A stretch of 15,553 nucleotides of DNA from Verrucomicrobiota bacterium (GCA_023391285.1 JAEWBF010000011.1:1-15553); one strand, 5' to 3'; counted from the first letter of the stretch, positions 7,049 through 14,469 are shown. Notes: generated by a model not told the origin, from the sequence alone. Numbers and translations: made by a program.

Positions 7049-7975
7049 ATGAGCAAGTCGAAAGCAAAGGCCTCGTCACGGCGTGCTGGCGCCAAACCGG
7101 TGATCAAGTCTCAACCTGAGCCGCCCTTTCCCAAGCAGAAGCAGGAGGCGCCGGGGTTGGAGAGTAGGCTGGATCCGAAGCCGCGGTGGGAGGCGTCGCA
7201 GTATCATGCGGCGGGAAAGCTCAACCGGAAGGTGGCTCTGATCACGGGCGGAGATTCGGGTATCGGACGGGCGGTGGCGTATCTCTTCGCTCGGGAAGGG
7301 GCGGATGTGGCGATTGGCTATTTGCCGGTCGAGGAGGAGGACGCGCAGGAAACGAAGCGGGCGGTGGAGTCGGCGGGGCGGAAATGTGTTTTGCTGCCGG
7401 GCGATCTTTCGAGCGCGAAGGCGTGTCGGCAAGCGGTGGAGAAGACGGTGCGGGAGCTGGGCCAGCTCGACATTCTGGTTTCGAATGCGGCGCATCAGAT
7501 GCGGAAGGCGAAGCCGGAGGAGGTCGAGGACGAGGAGTTCGACCGCACGTTCAAGACGAACGTGTATGCTTATTTCTGGCTCGTGAAGGCGGCATTGCCG
7601 CATCTGAAGCCTGGCTCGGCGATCATCGCGACGAGTTCGGAAACAGGACTGTTGGGCTCGGGAAGCCTGCCGGATTATTCGGCCACGAAAGGTGCGATCA
7701 ATGCGCTGACGAAAACGTTGGCCGTGGACTTGGTGGAGCGCGGCATTCGCGTGAATGCGGTGGCGCCGGGGCCGGTGTGGACGCCGTTGAACGTGGCGGA
7801 TGCGGGAGCGAGTGAGGAGAAGGTGGCGAAGTTTGGCAGCCAAACACCAATCGGGCGACCGGCACAGCCGGAGGAACTTGCGCCGGCGTATGTGTTTCTG
7901 GCGTCGGATGCGGATTCGTCTTACATCACGGGCATCGTGCTGCCGGTAATGGGTGGAGAAACGAGCGGCGGGTGA
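7049..7975 (+). CDS. SDR-family NAD(P)-dependent oxidoreductase
   Basis: The protein has 308 residues: a Lys/Pro-rich tail of about 60 residues followed by a classical short-chain dehydrogenase. The cofactor motif TGGDSGIG is at 66-73 and the NAA structural motif at 146-148. The catalytic tetrad is Asn171, Ser197, Tyr210 and Lys214 (YSATK), with the usual 13-residue Ser-Tyr spacing; PGPVWTPL follows at 240-247. The N-terminal extension with PFPKQKQEAPG, then LDPKPRWEASQYHAAGKLNRKVALITGGDSGIG, matches the bacterial subgroup annotated as general-stress or glucose/ribitol-type dehydrogenases (YhdF/YghA-like). The substrate cannot be told from sequence. ATG 7049 was chosen because the frame upstream runs into the tRNA. 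It is probably a single-gene unit; no stress promoter could be identified. Confidence 0.92.
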   Translation: MSKSKAKASSRRAGAKPVIKSQPEPPFPKQKQEAPGLESRLDPKPRWEASQYHAAGKLNRKVALITGGDSGIGRAVAYLFAREGADVAIGYLPVEEEDAQETKRAVESAGRKCVLLPGDLSSAKACRQAVEKTVRELGQLDILVSNAAHQMRKAKPEEVEDEEFDRTFKTNVYAYFWLVKAALPHLKPGSAIIATSSETGLLGSGSLPDYSATKGAINALTKTLAVDLVERGIRVNAVAPGPVWTPLNVADAGASEEKVAKFGSQTPIGRPAQPEELAPAYVFLASDADSSYITGIVLPVMGGETSGG

Positions 7976-8047
7976 GTGATCCGCATAAGCGGTTTCTGCT
8001 CGGTGCCGTCGACGGTGCGGCGTTAATCTCTTCTTGCGTAGGCAGAG

Positions 8048-8071
8048 GGTTCGTTTAGTCCTGCGCGAACC
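8048..8071 (+). other. Inverted repeat before the LysM gene
   Basis: GGTTCG (8048-8053) and CGAACC (8066-8071) form a perfect 6-bp inverted repeat with a 12-base loop, 14 bases ahead of the ATG at 8086. It may be a 5' UTR stem or an operator. A shorter perfect palindrome, CCGTCGACGG, lies nearby at 8007-8016. Either could be chance in GC-rich DNA. Confidence 0.25.
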
Positions 8072-8085
8072 TCCCCTTCGTCTCT

Positions 8086-8613
8086 ATGGATACCATTTCG
8101 CGTGAAAATAACAGCATGCTGCCGGTGGCGGGCATCGTCGTTGGCGTGCTGTCTCTTCTGGTCGGCGGCTATGCCGCGATCAAGGCGTCGAGCCTTCAAA
8201 AGGCGGTCGCCGTGCAAGAGGAGAAAGTGGGGCGGATCGACAGCATCGAAGGACAGTTGACGACGGTCCAATCGAGCGTCGACAAGACGAGCCGCGATAT
8301 CGGTTCGCTGTCGCGCACGACGCAGGAGGCGTTCAACACCGTGGCGACCGATCTCGGAAGTATCCACGCGGCGATTACGAAGCTGGAGGACGCGCAGAAG
8401 AAGGCGCCGGCGCCGGCGGCGGCAGCCTCGAAGGCGGGATCCAGCGGTCCGGTCGTGGCGGGTCCGGATGAATACGTGATCAAGGGCGGCGACACGGGGG
8501 CGAAGATTGCCCGCGCGCAGGGGATTGCGTTGGGAGATTTGATGGCGGTGAACCCGGGTGTGAACTGGTCGAGCTTGAAGGTGGGCCAGAAGATCAAGCT
8601 CCCGAAGAAATAA
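8086..8613 (+). CDS. Membrane-anchored coiled-coil protein with C-terminal LysM domain
   Basis: The protein has 175 residues. A short N-terminus precedes one hydrophobic helix at about 12-32 (LPVAGIVVGVLSLLVGGYAAI). Then comes a polar helical stretch, about 36-104, with spaced hydrophobics typical of a coiled coil (VQEEKVGRIDSIEGQLTTVQ and on), an Ala/Pro/Lys linker (105-122), and a LysM module at about 127-173 (DEYVIKGGDTGAKIARAQGI, then LKVGQKIKLP). LysM binds peptidoglycan or other GlcNAc polymers, so the protein probably links the inner membrane to the cell wall. I do not recognise a named family with this exact order. It is followed by a strong intrinsic terminator, so it is likely transcribed alone. 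No Shine-Dalgarno precedes ATG 8086, but the preceding ATG-free sequence leaves little choice. Confidence 0.85.
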   Translation: MDTISRENNSMLPVAGIVVGVLSLLVGGYAAIKASSLQKAVAVQEEKVGRIDSIEGQLTTVQSSVDKTSRDIGSLSRTTQEAFNTVATDLGSIHAAITKLEDAQKKAPAPAAAASKAGSSGPVVAGPDEYVIKGGDTGAKIARAQGIALGDLMAVNPGVNWSSLKVGQKIKLPKK

Positions 8614-8640
8614 TCTCACGCGAAGCCGATTCGAATTTCG

Positions 8641-8673
8641 AAAACCTCCCGGTGAAAATCGGGAGGTTTTTTT
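8641..8673 (+). terminator. Intrinsic terminator of the LysM gene
   Basis: AAAACCTCCCG (8641-8651) pairs perfectly with CGGGAGGTTTT (8660-8670) around an 8-base loop, and the Ts continue to 8673 as a run of seven. It begins 27 bases after the stop codon of the LysM protein. This is the only unambiguous intrinsic terminator in the window. Confidence 0.93.
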
Positions 8674-8757
8674 ATGGTTGGGCGGGAGGCGGTGAAAAGA
8701 AGGGTGCGCGTTTCGTCGCTGGAGTTAAGTGGAGAGTCGTGGAAGCGTGAGCGTCGC

Positions 8758-9330
8758 ATGAGACTACCGAATCCCGACCTGCCGCGCTGGGAAGCGCTCG
8801 CGCATACGACGATTGCGAAGACCCGGATCTTCGAGGTGAGGAGCACGCGATTCCGTCATCCGGTGCGCGGGACGGAGCGGGACTTCATCGTGATCGATCC
8901 GCCGGATTGGGTGAACGTGGTGGCGCTCACGCGCGATCGCCGGGTCGTGTTGGTGCAGCAGTTTCGTTATGGAATCGACGAGTTTTCGCTCGAGATTCCG
9001 GGCGGGGTGATCGAGGCCGGTGAAGAGCCGGCGATCGCGGGCGTGCGCGAGCTGCAGGAGGAAACCGGCTACACGGGAGCGCCGGCGAAGATGTTGGGCA
9101 GCGTGCATCCGAATCCGGCGATGCAGAGCAATCGGTGTCATCTCGTGTATGTGGACGAGGCGGAGCTGACGCATCCGCTGGCGTGGGATGTGGACGAGGA
9201 GATGAAAGTCGTGACGCTGCCGGTGGAGGACGTGTTCGCGCTCGCGCGCGCCGGAGGGATTACGCACAGCCTGACGTTGAATGCGTTGCTTCTCTTCGAA
9301 CCGCTGTGGCGGGCGTTGATCAAGGCGTGA
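8758..9330 (+). CDS. Nudix hydrolase, ADP-ribose pyrophosphatase type
   Basis: The protein has 190 residues. The Nudix box is complete at residues 83-105: G-x5-E-x7-REL-x-EE-x-GY, read as GVIEAGEEPAIAGVRELQEE followed by TGY. It sits after SLEIPGG, the usual lead-in for ADP-ribose pyrophosphatases (NudF-like), and the N-terminal part (FEVRSTRFRHPVRGTERDFIVID) matches the substrate-binding sheet of that group. These enzymes hydrolyse ADP-ribose or other nucleoside diphosphate sugars using Mg2+ bound by the glutamates (E98, E101, E102). Start ATG 8758 gives the normal length. An in-frame ATG at 8674 directly follows the terminator T-run and would add 28 basic residues unlike the family. Exact substrate is not determinable. 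It may be co-transcribed with the next gene, 72 bases on. Confidence 0.9.
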   Translation: MRLPNPDLPRWEALAHTTIAKTRIFEVRSTRFRHPVRGTERDFIVIDPPDWVNVVALTRDRRVVLVQQFRYGIDEFSLEIPGGVIEAGEEPAIAGVRELQEETGYTGAPAKMLGSVHPNPAMQSNRCHLVYVDEAELTHPLAWDVDEEMKVVTLPVEDVFALARAGGITHSLTLNALLLFEPLWRALIKA

Positions 9331-9402
9331 TGTGCGTGGGGGCGGCCGCGGTCGTTTGACTTGAGATGCGGGGTCCGCTTACTGGATCACACACCCGTTT
9401 CA

Positions 9403-10665
9403 ATGACGCTTCCCACGTTTGCCAACGCCTCCGAGACGCTCGGTCCAGCGCCGGAGGGCGATTTTCTGCCGACTCCGCTGGAACGCGAAATTCGCAAGAT
9501 CTATGAACGCAGCCCGCTGTATGGGCAGCGTTTTCCGTTGCATGCGGAGCCGCTGCAGTGGTCGTGCTATCGCGAGATCCCGGCGCTGTCGAAAAAGGAA
9601 ATCATCGAGCGGGGGCATCAGGCGTTTTTCGAGGATTACGCGGTGGTCGAGCGCGGGCTGCAGACGAAGCGTTATGAATACGAGAGCACGGGCGGCACGA
9701 CGCAGTCGCCGATGACCGTGATCATGGAGGATGGCTGGTGGAATGCGCAGACGGAGCGCGCGTATCTCGCGTCCCCGATCCTGCGCGAGTTTGTTGGACG
9801 GCCGTATCGGAAATGCGTTTTGGCGCCGGTGGGATGTTCGAGCAATTTGTGTCCCTACGAGGATCATCCGTTTCCGCACCGGTATTTCGACGGGACGGTG
9901 TATTTGAATCTTTCGAGTGATCCCTTCGCGTTTCCGGAGTCGGAGTGGGATCGGATCGTGTTCGAGTTGCAGGCGACGAAGCCGGAGGTGCTGGAAGGCG
10001 AGCCGGTTTATTTGTCGCTGCTGGCGCGGGCGGCGAAGAAGCGCGGCGTGAAAGTGCCGAGTTTGCGCGCGGTGATTTTGACGTATGGCAAGGCCAGCGC
10101 GCAGCACGGAGCGCGGATTGCGGAGGTGTTTCCGGCGCCGCAAGTGGACCTCTACGGTTCGACGGAGGCGGGGTATTTGTTCGTGGGCGAGGCGTTCAAG
10201 GACAACTCGCGCGTGATCGATGCGAATGCGTTCATCGAGTTGGTGCCGTGGCGACCGGAGACGCTGCCGGATGTGTTTCAGATTTACGTGACGACGCGGG
10301 GGCGCGAGGCGATGCCGTTGTTGCGGTATCACACGGGTGACATCGTGCAGCGTTTTCCGACGGGATTTCGTCTGCTCGGAAGGGAGGGCAATTTGTATTT
10401 CCGGCCGGATGGGTCGCTGGTATCGCCGACCGATATCGATGCGGCGTTGCCGGCGGAGTTCGCGTGCTGGCACTACATGCTGGTGCAGACCAGCGATGCG
10501 CGGTGGGATTTCCATTACGTGGCGGATCATGTCGCGCCCGCGGGTGTGGAGCAGGCGATCGCGCGGGTGTTGGGCGAAGGTGTGCGCGTGAGTGCGTTTC
10601 GACGCCGGGTGATCGCGCCGGCGGCAAGCGGGAAGTTTGCGTTGTTGAAACCGCTCGCGAAATGA
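9403..10665 (+). CDS. PaaK-like adenylate-forming enzyme (CoA ligase family)
   Basis: The protein has 420 residues and resembles phenylacetate-CoA ligase and its relatives. Motifs in order are the phosphate-binding loop STGGTTQSP (95-103), LTYGKASAQHGARIAEVF (226-243), the adenine/acid motif YGSTEAG (251-257), and the ribose-binding RYHTGD (308-313). The C-terminal SGKFALLKP has K411 in the place of the catalytic lysine of the family. The enzymes activate a carboxylate as acyl-AMP and usually pass it to CoA. The length is close to that of PaaK (about 430). No phenylacetate pathway gene is near, so the substrate is open; an aromatic or other organic acid is inferred from the family only. ATG 9403 was preferred over an in-frame TTG at 9361. 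No Shine-Dalgarno is visible. Confidence 0.83.
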   Translation: MTLPTFANASETLGPAPEGDFLPTPLEREIRKIYERSPLYGQRFPLHAEPLQWSCYREIPALSKKEIIERGHQAFFEDYAVVERGLQTKRYEYESTGGTTQSPMTVIMEDGWWNAQTERAYLASPILREFVGRPYRKCVLAPVGCSSNLCPYEDHPFPHRYFDGTVYLNLSSDPFAFPESEWDRIVFELQATKPEVLEGEPVYLSLLARAAKKRGVKVPSLRAVILTYGKASAQHGARIAEVFPAPQVDLYGSTEAGYLFVGEAFKDNSRVIDANAFIELVPWRPETLPDVFQIYVTTRGREAMPLLRYHTGDIVQRFPTGFRLLGREGNLYFRPDGSLVSPTDIDAALPAEFACWHYMLVQTSDARWDFHYVADHVAPAGVEQAIARVLGEGVRVSAFRRRVIAPAASGKFALLKPLAK

Positions 10666-10690
10666 CCGGAGTCCTGGTCGTGGCTTAGCG

Positions 10691-10708
10691 GGAACGTTCG
10701 CGCGTTCC
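10691..10708 (+). terminator. Hairpin downstream of the PaaK-like gene
   Basis: GGAACG (10691-10696) pairs with CGTTCC (10703-10708) around TTCGCG, 26 bases past the stop codon. No T-run follows, so it may be a weak or Rho-assisted end. It is the only hairpin of note close to the 3' end of this gene. Confidence 0.35.
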
Positions 10709-10789
10709 GCGACAATGAGGTGTCGGGGTAGGAGCTTGGCCGCCGTCAACTACTCCAAAAAGTTAGGGCGACTAATAAGCTGTCCCTCG

Positions 10790-10819
10790 GCAGGCGGTTA
10801 CTTTACAAGGACCGCCTGC
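10790..10819. promoter_or_regulatory. 9-bp inverted repeat upstream of sdhC
   Basis: GCAGGCGGT (10790-10798) and ACCGCCTGC (10811-10819) are perfect inverted copies around an AT-richer 12-base spacer (TACTTTACAAGG). It lies about 57 bases before the sdhC start in a 210-base region without a gene. It could be a dimeric repressor or activator site for the sdh operon, or a stem-loop in the 5' UTR. No promoter could be fixed next to it with confidence; CTAATAAG at 10772-10779 is a possible -10 area. Confidence 0.45.
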
Positions 10820-10875
10820 GCGTCGAACTTACCACGCATCTAAGCGCCGCGGCGTAATCCCCTCCCGTAACTGCG

Positions 10876-11637
10876 ATGAACCTCTTCCGCTCCACTATCG
10901 GCCGCAAGTTCCTCATGGCCGTGACGGGCTTGATCCTCATTGGATTTGTGATCGGACACTTGGTGGGCAACCTCCAGGTCTTTTCCGAGCCCGACAAACT
11001 GAACGGCTACGCCCACTTCCTGCAATCGCTCGGGCCTTTGCTGTGGGTTGCCCGCATTGGGTTGTTGGTTGCGGTGGGAATTCACGTGTGGGCGGCGACG
11101 GTGCTGACGTTGGAAAATCACGCCGCGAGGAATGTGGGCTATAGTGCCAAGCACACGATCCGCGCCACGCTCGCGTCGCGCACGATGCGGTGGACGGGCT
11201 ATGTGGTGCTGGCCTTCATCGTGTATCACATCGCGCACTTCACGATCGGCTCGGCGGGCGCGGACACGTTCAAGACGGCGCTGCCGGAATATACCATGAC
11301 GAGCGAGTATCACATCGCGGGCTTTCCCGTGGTGGCCGCGGGGACGGTGGTGCACGACGTTCACTCGATGGTGGTTTACGGGTTCCAGAATGTTGCGGTG
11401 TCGATTTTCTACATCATCGCGGTGGGGTTGCTGAGTTTTCACCTCGTGCACGGGACGGACAGCATGTTCCAGACGTTTGGCTGGCGTTCGTCGCGCTGGT
11501 CGCCCGCGCTGCGCAAAGTCTGCGTGGCGTTCGCGCTGCTCTATTTCCTCGGCAATCTCGCGATTCCCGCCGCCGTGCTGATCGGCAAACTCCAGCCGCA
11601 CGCCGGCGCTCCTGTTCCTGTTGCGATTCACCGCTAA
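10876..11637 (+). CDS. sdhC: Succinate dehydrogenase cytochrome b558 subunit
   Basis: The membrane anchor of complex II has 253 residues. Five hydrophobic helices are visible: about 12-32 (FLMAVTGLILIGFVIGHLVGN), 54-77, 108-126, 166-190 and 217-237. Histidines sit at the places expected for two b hemes: H28 (IGHLVGN), H70 (GIHVWAA), H118/H121 (YHIAHF) and H160/H163 (VHDVHSM). The first two match the positions I recall for the Bacillus subtilis diheme SdhC. A single large anchor subunit with order C-A-B marks a type-B succinate:quinone reductase, normally using menaquinone. No sdhD is present. It starts the operon and lies 12 bases ahead of sdhA. ATG 10876 gives the standard MNLFRSTIGRKFLMAVTG opening; no Shine-Dalgarno is seen. 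Confidence 0.95.
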   Translation: MNLFRSTIGRKFLMAVTGLILIGFVIGHLVGNLQVFSEPDKLNGYAHFLQSLGPLLWVARIGLLVAVGIHVWAATVLTLENHAARNVGYSAKHTIRATLASRTMRWTGYVVLAFIVYHIAHFTIGSAGADTFKTALPEYTMTSEYHIAGFPVVAAGTVVHDVHSMVVYGFQNVAVSIFYIIAVGLLSFHLVHGTDSMFQTFGWRSSRWSPALRKVCVAFALLYFLGNLAIPAAVLIGKLQPHAGAPVPVAIHR

Positions 11638-11649
11638 AATCTTCGCGCC

Positions 11650-13572
11650 ATGGCCCAACTCGACTCCCGCATCCCGCCCGGCCCGCTCGCCGACAAGTGG
11701 CGCAACCACAAGGCGAACATCCGCCTCGTCAATCCGGCCAACAAACGGAAATACGAAGTGATCGTCGTCGGCGCCGGCCTCGCCGGCTCCTCGGCCGCCG
11801 CGACGCTCGCGGAGCTCGGCTACAAGGTGAAGTGCTTCGTGTATCACGACAGCCCGCGTCGCGCGCACTCGATCGCTGCGCAGGGTGGCATCAATGCCGC
11901 GAAGAACTACCAGAACGACGGCGATAGCGTGTATCGGCTTTTCTACGACACGCTCAAGGGCGGCGATTACCGCGCGCGCGAGGCGAATGTGCATCGGCTC
12001 GCGGAGGTGTCGGTCAACATCATCGATCAGTGCGTGGCGCAAGGCGTGCCGTTCGCGCGCGAATACGGTGGATTGCTGGCGAACCGGTCGTTCGGCGGGG
12101 CGCAGGTGTCGCGCACCTTTTACGCACGCGGCCAGACCGGGCAGCAGTTGTTGCTCGGCGCTTATTCGTCGCTGATGCGCCAGGTGGGCGCCAATACCGT
12201 GCAGCTCTTTCCGAACACCGAGATGCTCGATCTCGTGATTGTGGGTGGGCAGGCGAAAGGGATTGTCGTGCGCGATCTGATCACGGGCGCGATCTCGCGG
12301 CATGCGGCGGATGCGGTGATTCTGGCCACGGGCGGTTACGGCAACGTGTTCAATCTTTCGACGTATGCGCGGCAGTCGAATGCGACCGCGATCTGGCGGG
12401 CTTACAAGCGGGGCGCGTGTTTCGCGAATCCGTGCTACACGCAGATTCACCCGACGTGCATTCCGGTGAGCGGCGACTATCAGTCGAAGCTGACGCTGAT
12501 GTCGGAGTCGTTGCGCAACGATGGCCGGATCTGGGTGCCGAAGAAGGCGGCGGATCGGCTCAAGGATCCGAATACGATCCCCGAAGAGGATCGCGATTAC
12601 TACCTCGAGCGGATGTATCCGAGCTTCGGCAATCTGGCGCCGCGCGACATCGCGTCGCGGGCGGCGAAGCGCGTGTGCGACGAAGGTCGCGGCGTGGGCG
12701 AGAGCGGGTTGGGCGTGTATCTGGATTTCTCGGACGCGATCAATCGGCTCGGCGAGGCGGGCGTGGCGGAGCGCTACGGCAATCTCTTCGACATCTATCA
12801 CGAGATCACGGACGAGAACGCCTACAAGGTGCCGATGCGCATCTATCCGGCGGTGCACTACACGATGGGCGGGTTGTGGGTGGATTATAACCTGATGTCG
12901 AATGTGCCGGGGTTGTTCGTTCTCGGTGAAGCGAACTTCTCGGACCACGGCGCGAACCGGCTCGGCGCGTCGGCGCTGATGCAGGGACTCGCGGATGGCT
13001 ATTTCGTGATCCCTTACACGATCGGCGATTATCTCGCGACGCAGAAGCCGGGCTCGCGTCCGTCGGCCGATGCGGCGGAGTTCAAGGCGGTGGAGCAAAA
13101 CGTCGTGAGCATGACGAAGCGATTGCTCGACACGAAAGGCACGGAGCCGGTGAGTCATTTCCACAAGCGCCTCGGCAAGATCATGTGGGAAGGTTGCGGC
13201 ATGGCGCGCACGCAGGCGTCGTTGAAGAAGGCGCTGCAGGAGATCCCGAAGCTGCGGGAAGAGTTCTGGGCGAATGTGCGCGTGCCCGGTTCGGAGAACA
13301 CGTTGAACCAATCGCTCGAACAGGCGGGGCGCGTGGCAGATTTCCTCGAACTCGGCGAATTGATGTGTCTCGACGCGTTGACGCGCGAAGAGAGCTGCGG
13401 CGGGCATTTCCGGGAGGAGCACCAGTATCCGGACGGCGAGTGCAAACGCGATGACGAGACCTTCTCGCACGTGGCGGCGTGGGAGTTTCAGGGCGAAGGC
13501 AAGGCGCCGCTGCGTAATGTCGAGCCGCTCAATTACGAATTCGTGAAGCCCAGCGTCCGAAGCTATAAGTAA
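11650..13572 (+). CDS. sdhA: Succinate dehydrogenase flavoprotein subunit
   Basis: The 640-residue subunit oxidises succinate to fumarate and passes electrons through FAD to SdhB on the cytoplasmic side. The dinucleotide-binding motif VGAGLAGSSAA starts at residue 40. The histidine that binds FAD covalently is H73 in RAHSIAAQGGINAAKN. Dicarboxylate-site residues are in place: H267 (QIHPTCIP), R332 (LAPRDIASR), H403 (AVHYTMGG) and R437 (HGANRLGASAL). The C-terminal helical part (from about 480) and the Arg/Lys-rich end match the non-proteobacterial SdhA/FrdA branch that pairs with b558 anchors. It follows sdhC by 12 bases and certainly shares its transcript. The 84-base gap to sdhB holds a palindromic repeat. 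The start follows from MAQLDSRIPPGPLADKWRNHKANIRLV, typical for the group. Confidence 0.97.
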   Translation: MAQLDSRIPPGPLADKWRNHKANIRLVNPANKRKYEVIVVGAGLAGSSAAATLAELGYKVKCFVYHDSPRRAHSIAAQGGINAAKNYQNDGDSVYRLFYDTLKGGDYRAREANVHRLAEVSVNIIDQCVAQGVPFAREYGGLLANRSFGGAQVSRTFYARGQTGQQLLLGAYSSLMRQVGANTVQLFPNTEMLDLVIVGGQAKGIVVRDLITGAISRHAADAVILATGGYGNVFNLSTYARQSNATAIWRAYKRGACFANPCYTQIHPTCIPVSGDYQSKLTLMSESLRNDGRIWVPKKAADRLKDPNTIPEEDRDYYLERMYPSFGNLAPRDIASRAAKRVCDEGRGVGESGLGVYLDFSDAINRLGEAGVAERYGNLFDIYHEITDENAYKVPMRIYPAVHYTMGGLWVDYNLMSNVPGLFVLGEANFSDHGANRLGASALMQGLADGYFVIPYTIGDYLATQKPGSRPSADAAEFKAVEQNVVSMTKRLLDTKGTEPVSHFHKRLGKIMWEGCGMARTQASLKKALQEIPKLREEFWANVRVPGSENTLNQSLEQAGRVADFLELGELMCLDALTREESCGGHFREEHQYPDGECKRDDETFSHVAAWEFQGEGKAPLRNVEPLNYEFVKPSVRSYK

Positions 13573-13586
13573 TCCAACGAAATCAT

Positions 13587-13636
13587 GGTAGGTGGTGCGT
13601 GCACGCGCCCGTTGCGCGGCGAGCGCGCAACCTACC
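13587..13636. repeat. Inverted doublet of GTAG-footed hairpins (REPIN-like) between sdhA and sdhB
   Basis: The 50-base element is bounded by GGTAGGT (13587-13593) and its inverse ACCTACC (13630-13636). Inside are two hairpins. GGTGCG/CGCGCC (13594-13599, 13604-13609, loop TGCA, one G-T pair) follows GTAG on the plus strand. GTTGCGCG/CGCGCAAC (13611-13618, 13624-13631, loop GCGAG) precedes CTAC, so it has a GTAG foot on the minus strand. Two REPs facing each other with GTAG at the outer ends is the REPIN layout mobilised by RAYT (TnpA_REP) enzymes. It starts 15 bases after the sdhA stop and ends 20 bases before the sdhB start. Confidence 0.6.
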
Positions 13637-13656
13637 GACGAGAAAAATCATCCACC

Positions 13657-14469
13657 ATGGTCGCAGCCACCTCTCAGAAATCCATCAATCTCACGCTTCG
13701 GGTTTGGCGGCAGGCCGGTCCGGAGGCACCGGGCAAGTTCGTCGATTATCCGGCGAAGAACCTGAACCCGAACATGTCGTTTCTCGAGATGCTCGACGTG
13801 GTGAACGACGAGCTGACGAAGAAGGGCGAGGAGCCGATCGCGTTTGCGCACGATTGTCGCGAGGGCATTTGCGGCACGTGCTCGTTGTCGATCAACGGCA
13901 AGCCGCACGGGCCGGGGCGGGGCATTGCCACGTGTCAGACGTATGTGCGCAGCTTCAGCGACGGCGACATCGTGGTGGTGGAGCCGTTTCGAGCGAAGGC
14001 GTTTCCGCTCGTGAAAGATCTGGTCATCGATCGCAGTGCGTTCGACAAGATCCAGGCGGCAGGCGGTTTTATCAGCGTGCGCACGGGCGCGGCGCCGGAT
14101 GCGAATTCGATTCCGATTCCGAAGGCGGATGCGGATCTGGCGATGGATGCGGCGTCGTGCATTCAATGCGGCGCGTGCGTGGCGGCGTGCAAGAATGCGA
14201 GCGCGATGTTGTTTGTGGCGGCAAAGGTGTCGCAGCTTGGATTGCTGCCGCAGGGCCAGCCCGAGCGCGATCGCCGCGTGCTCGCGATGGTGAACACGAT
14301 GGACGAGATGGGTTTTGGCAGTTGCACGAACCAATACGAGTGCAGTGCGGCGTGCCCGAAATTGATCTCGCACGATTTCATCGCGCGGATGAATCGCGAT
14401 TATTTGAAGGCGAGCTTCAAATCGGTGTTCAAGCCGGCGCCGGCGGTGACGGGTGGCGGCGGGGCGTAA
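13657..14469 (+). CDS. sdhB: Succinate dehydrogenase iron-sulfur subunit
   Basis: The protein has 270 residues and relays electrons from FAD to quinone. The N-terminal ferredoxin domain binds [2Fe-2S] through C67, C72, C75 (CREGICGTC) and C93. The C-terminal domain has CIQCGACVAACK: C158, C161, C164 plus C223 for [4Fe-4S]; C168, C213 and C219 for [3Fe-4S]. All expected cysteines are present. Start ATG 13657 (MVAATSQKSINLTLRVWRQ) is preferred. An ATG at 13585 in the same frame would encode the palindromic repeat as protein. The gene ends the sdh operon and converges with the AbgT transporter; a hairpin lies between them. No Shine-Dalgarno is visible, so translation may depend on an unstructured leader or on coupling, yet the leader is mostly hairpin. 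Confidence 0.97.
   Translation: MVAATSQKSINLTLRVWRQAGPEAPGKFVDYPAKNLNPNMSFLEMLDVVNDELTKKGEEPIAFAHDCREGICGTCSLSINGKPHGPGRGIATCQTYVRSFSDGDIVVVEPFRAKAFPLVKDLVIDRSAFDKIQAAGGFISVRTGAAPDANSIPIPKADADLAMDAASCIQCGACVAACKNASAMLFVAAKVSQLGLLPQGQPERDRRVLAMVNTMDEMGFGSCTNQYECSAACPKLISHDFIARMNRDYLKASFKSVFKPAPAVTGGGGA

Noticed and set aside
8674..8757. Earlier ATG for the Nudix protein
   Set aside because: It abuts the terminator T-run and adds a basic stretch not expected in the family; ATG 8758 gives normal length.
9400..10749. Minus-strand open frame opposite the PaaK-like gene
   Set aside because: Mirror of a well-supported gene; Arg/His-rich translation without motifs.
10840..13470. 876-codon open frame on the minus strand across sdhC and sdhA
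   Set aside because: Same GC artefact; it spans two unrelated genes and the gap between them and encodes low-complexity Arg/His-rich sequence.
13585..13656. Earlier ATG for sdhB
   Set aside because: The added 24 residues are encoded by the palindromic repeat and do not resemble SdhB.
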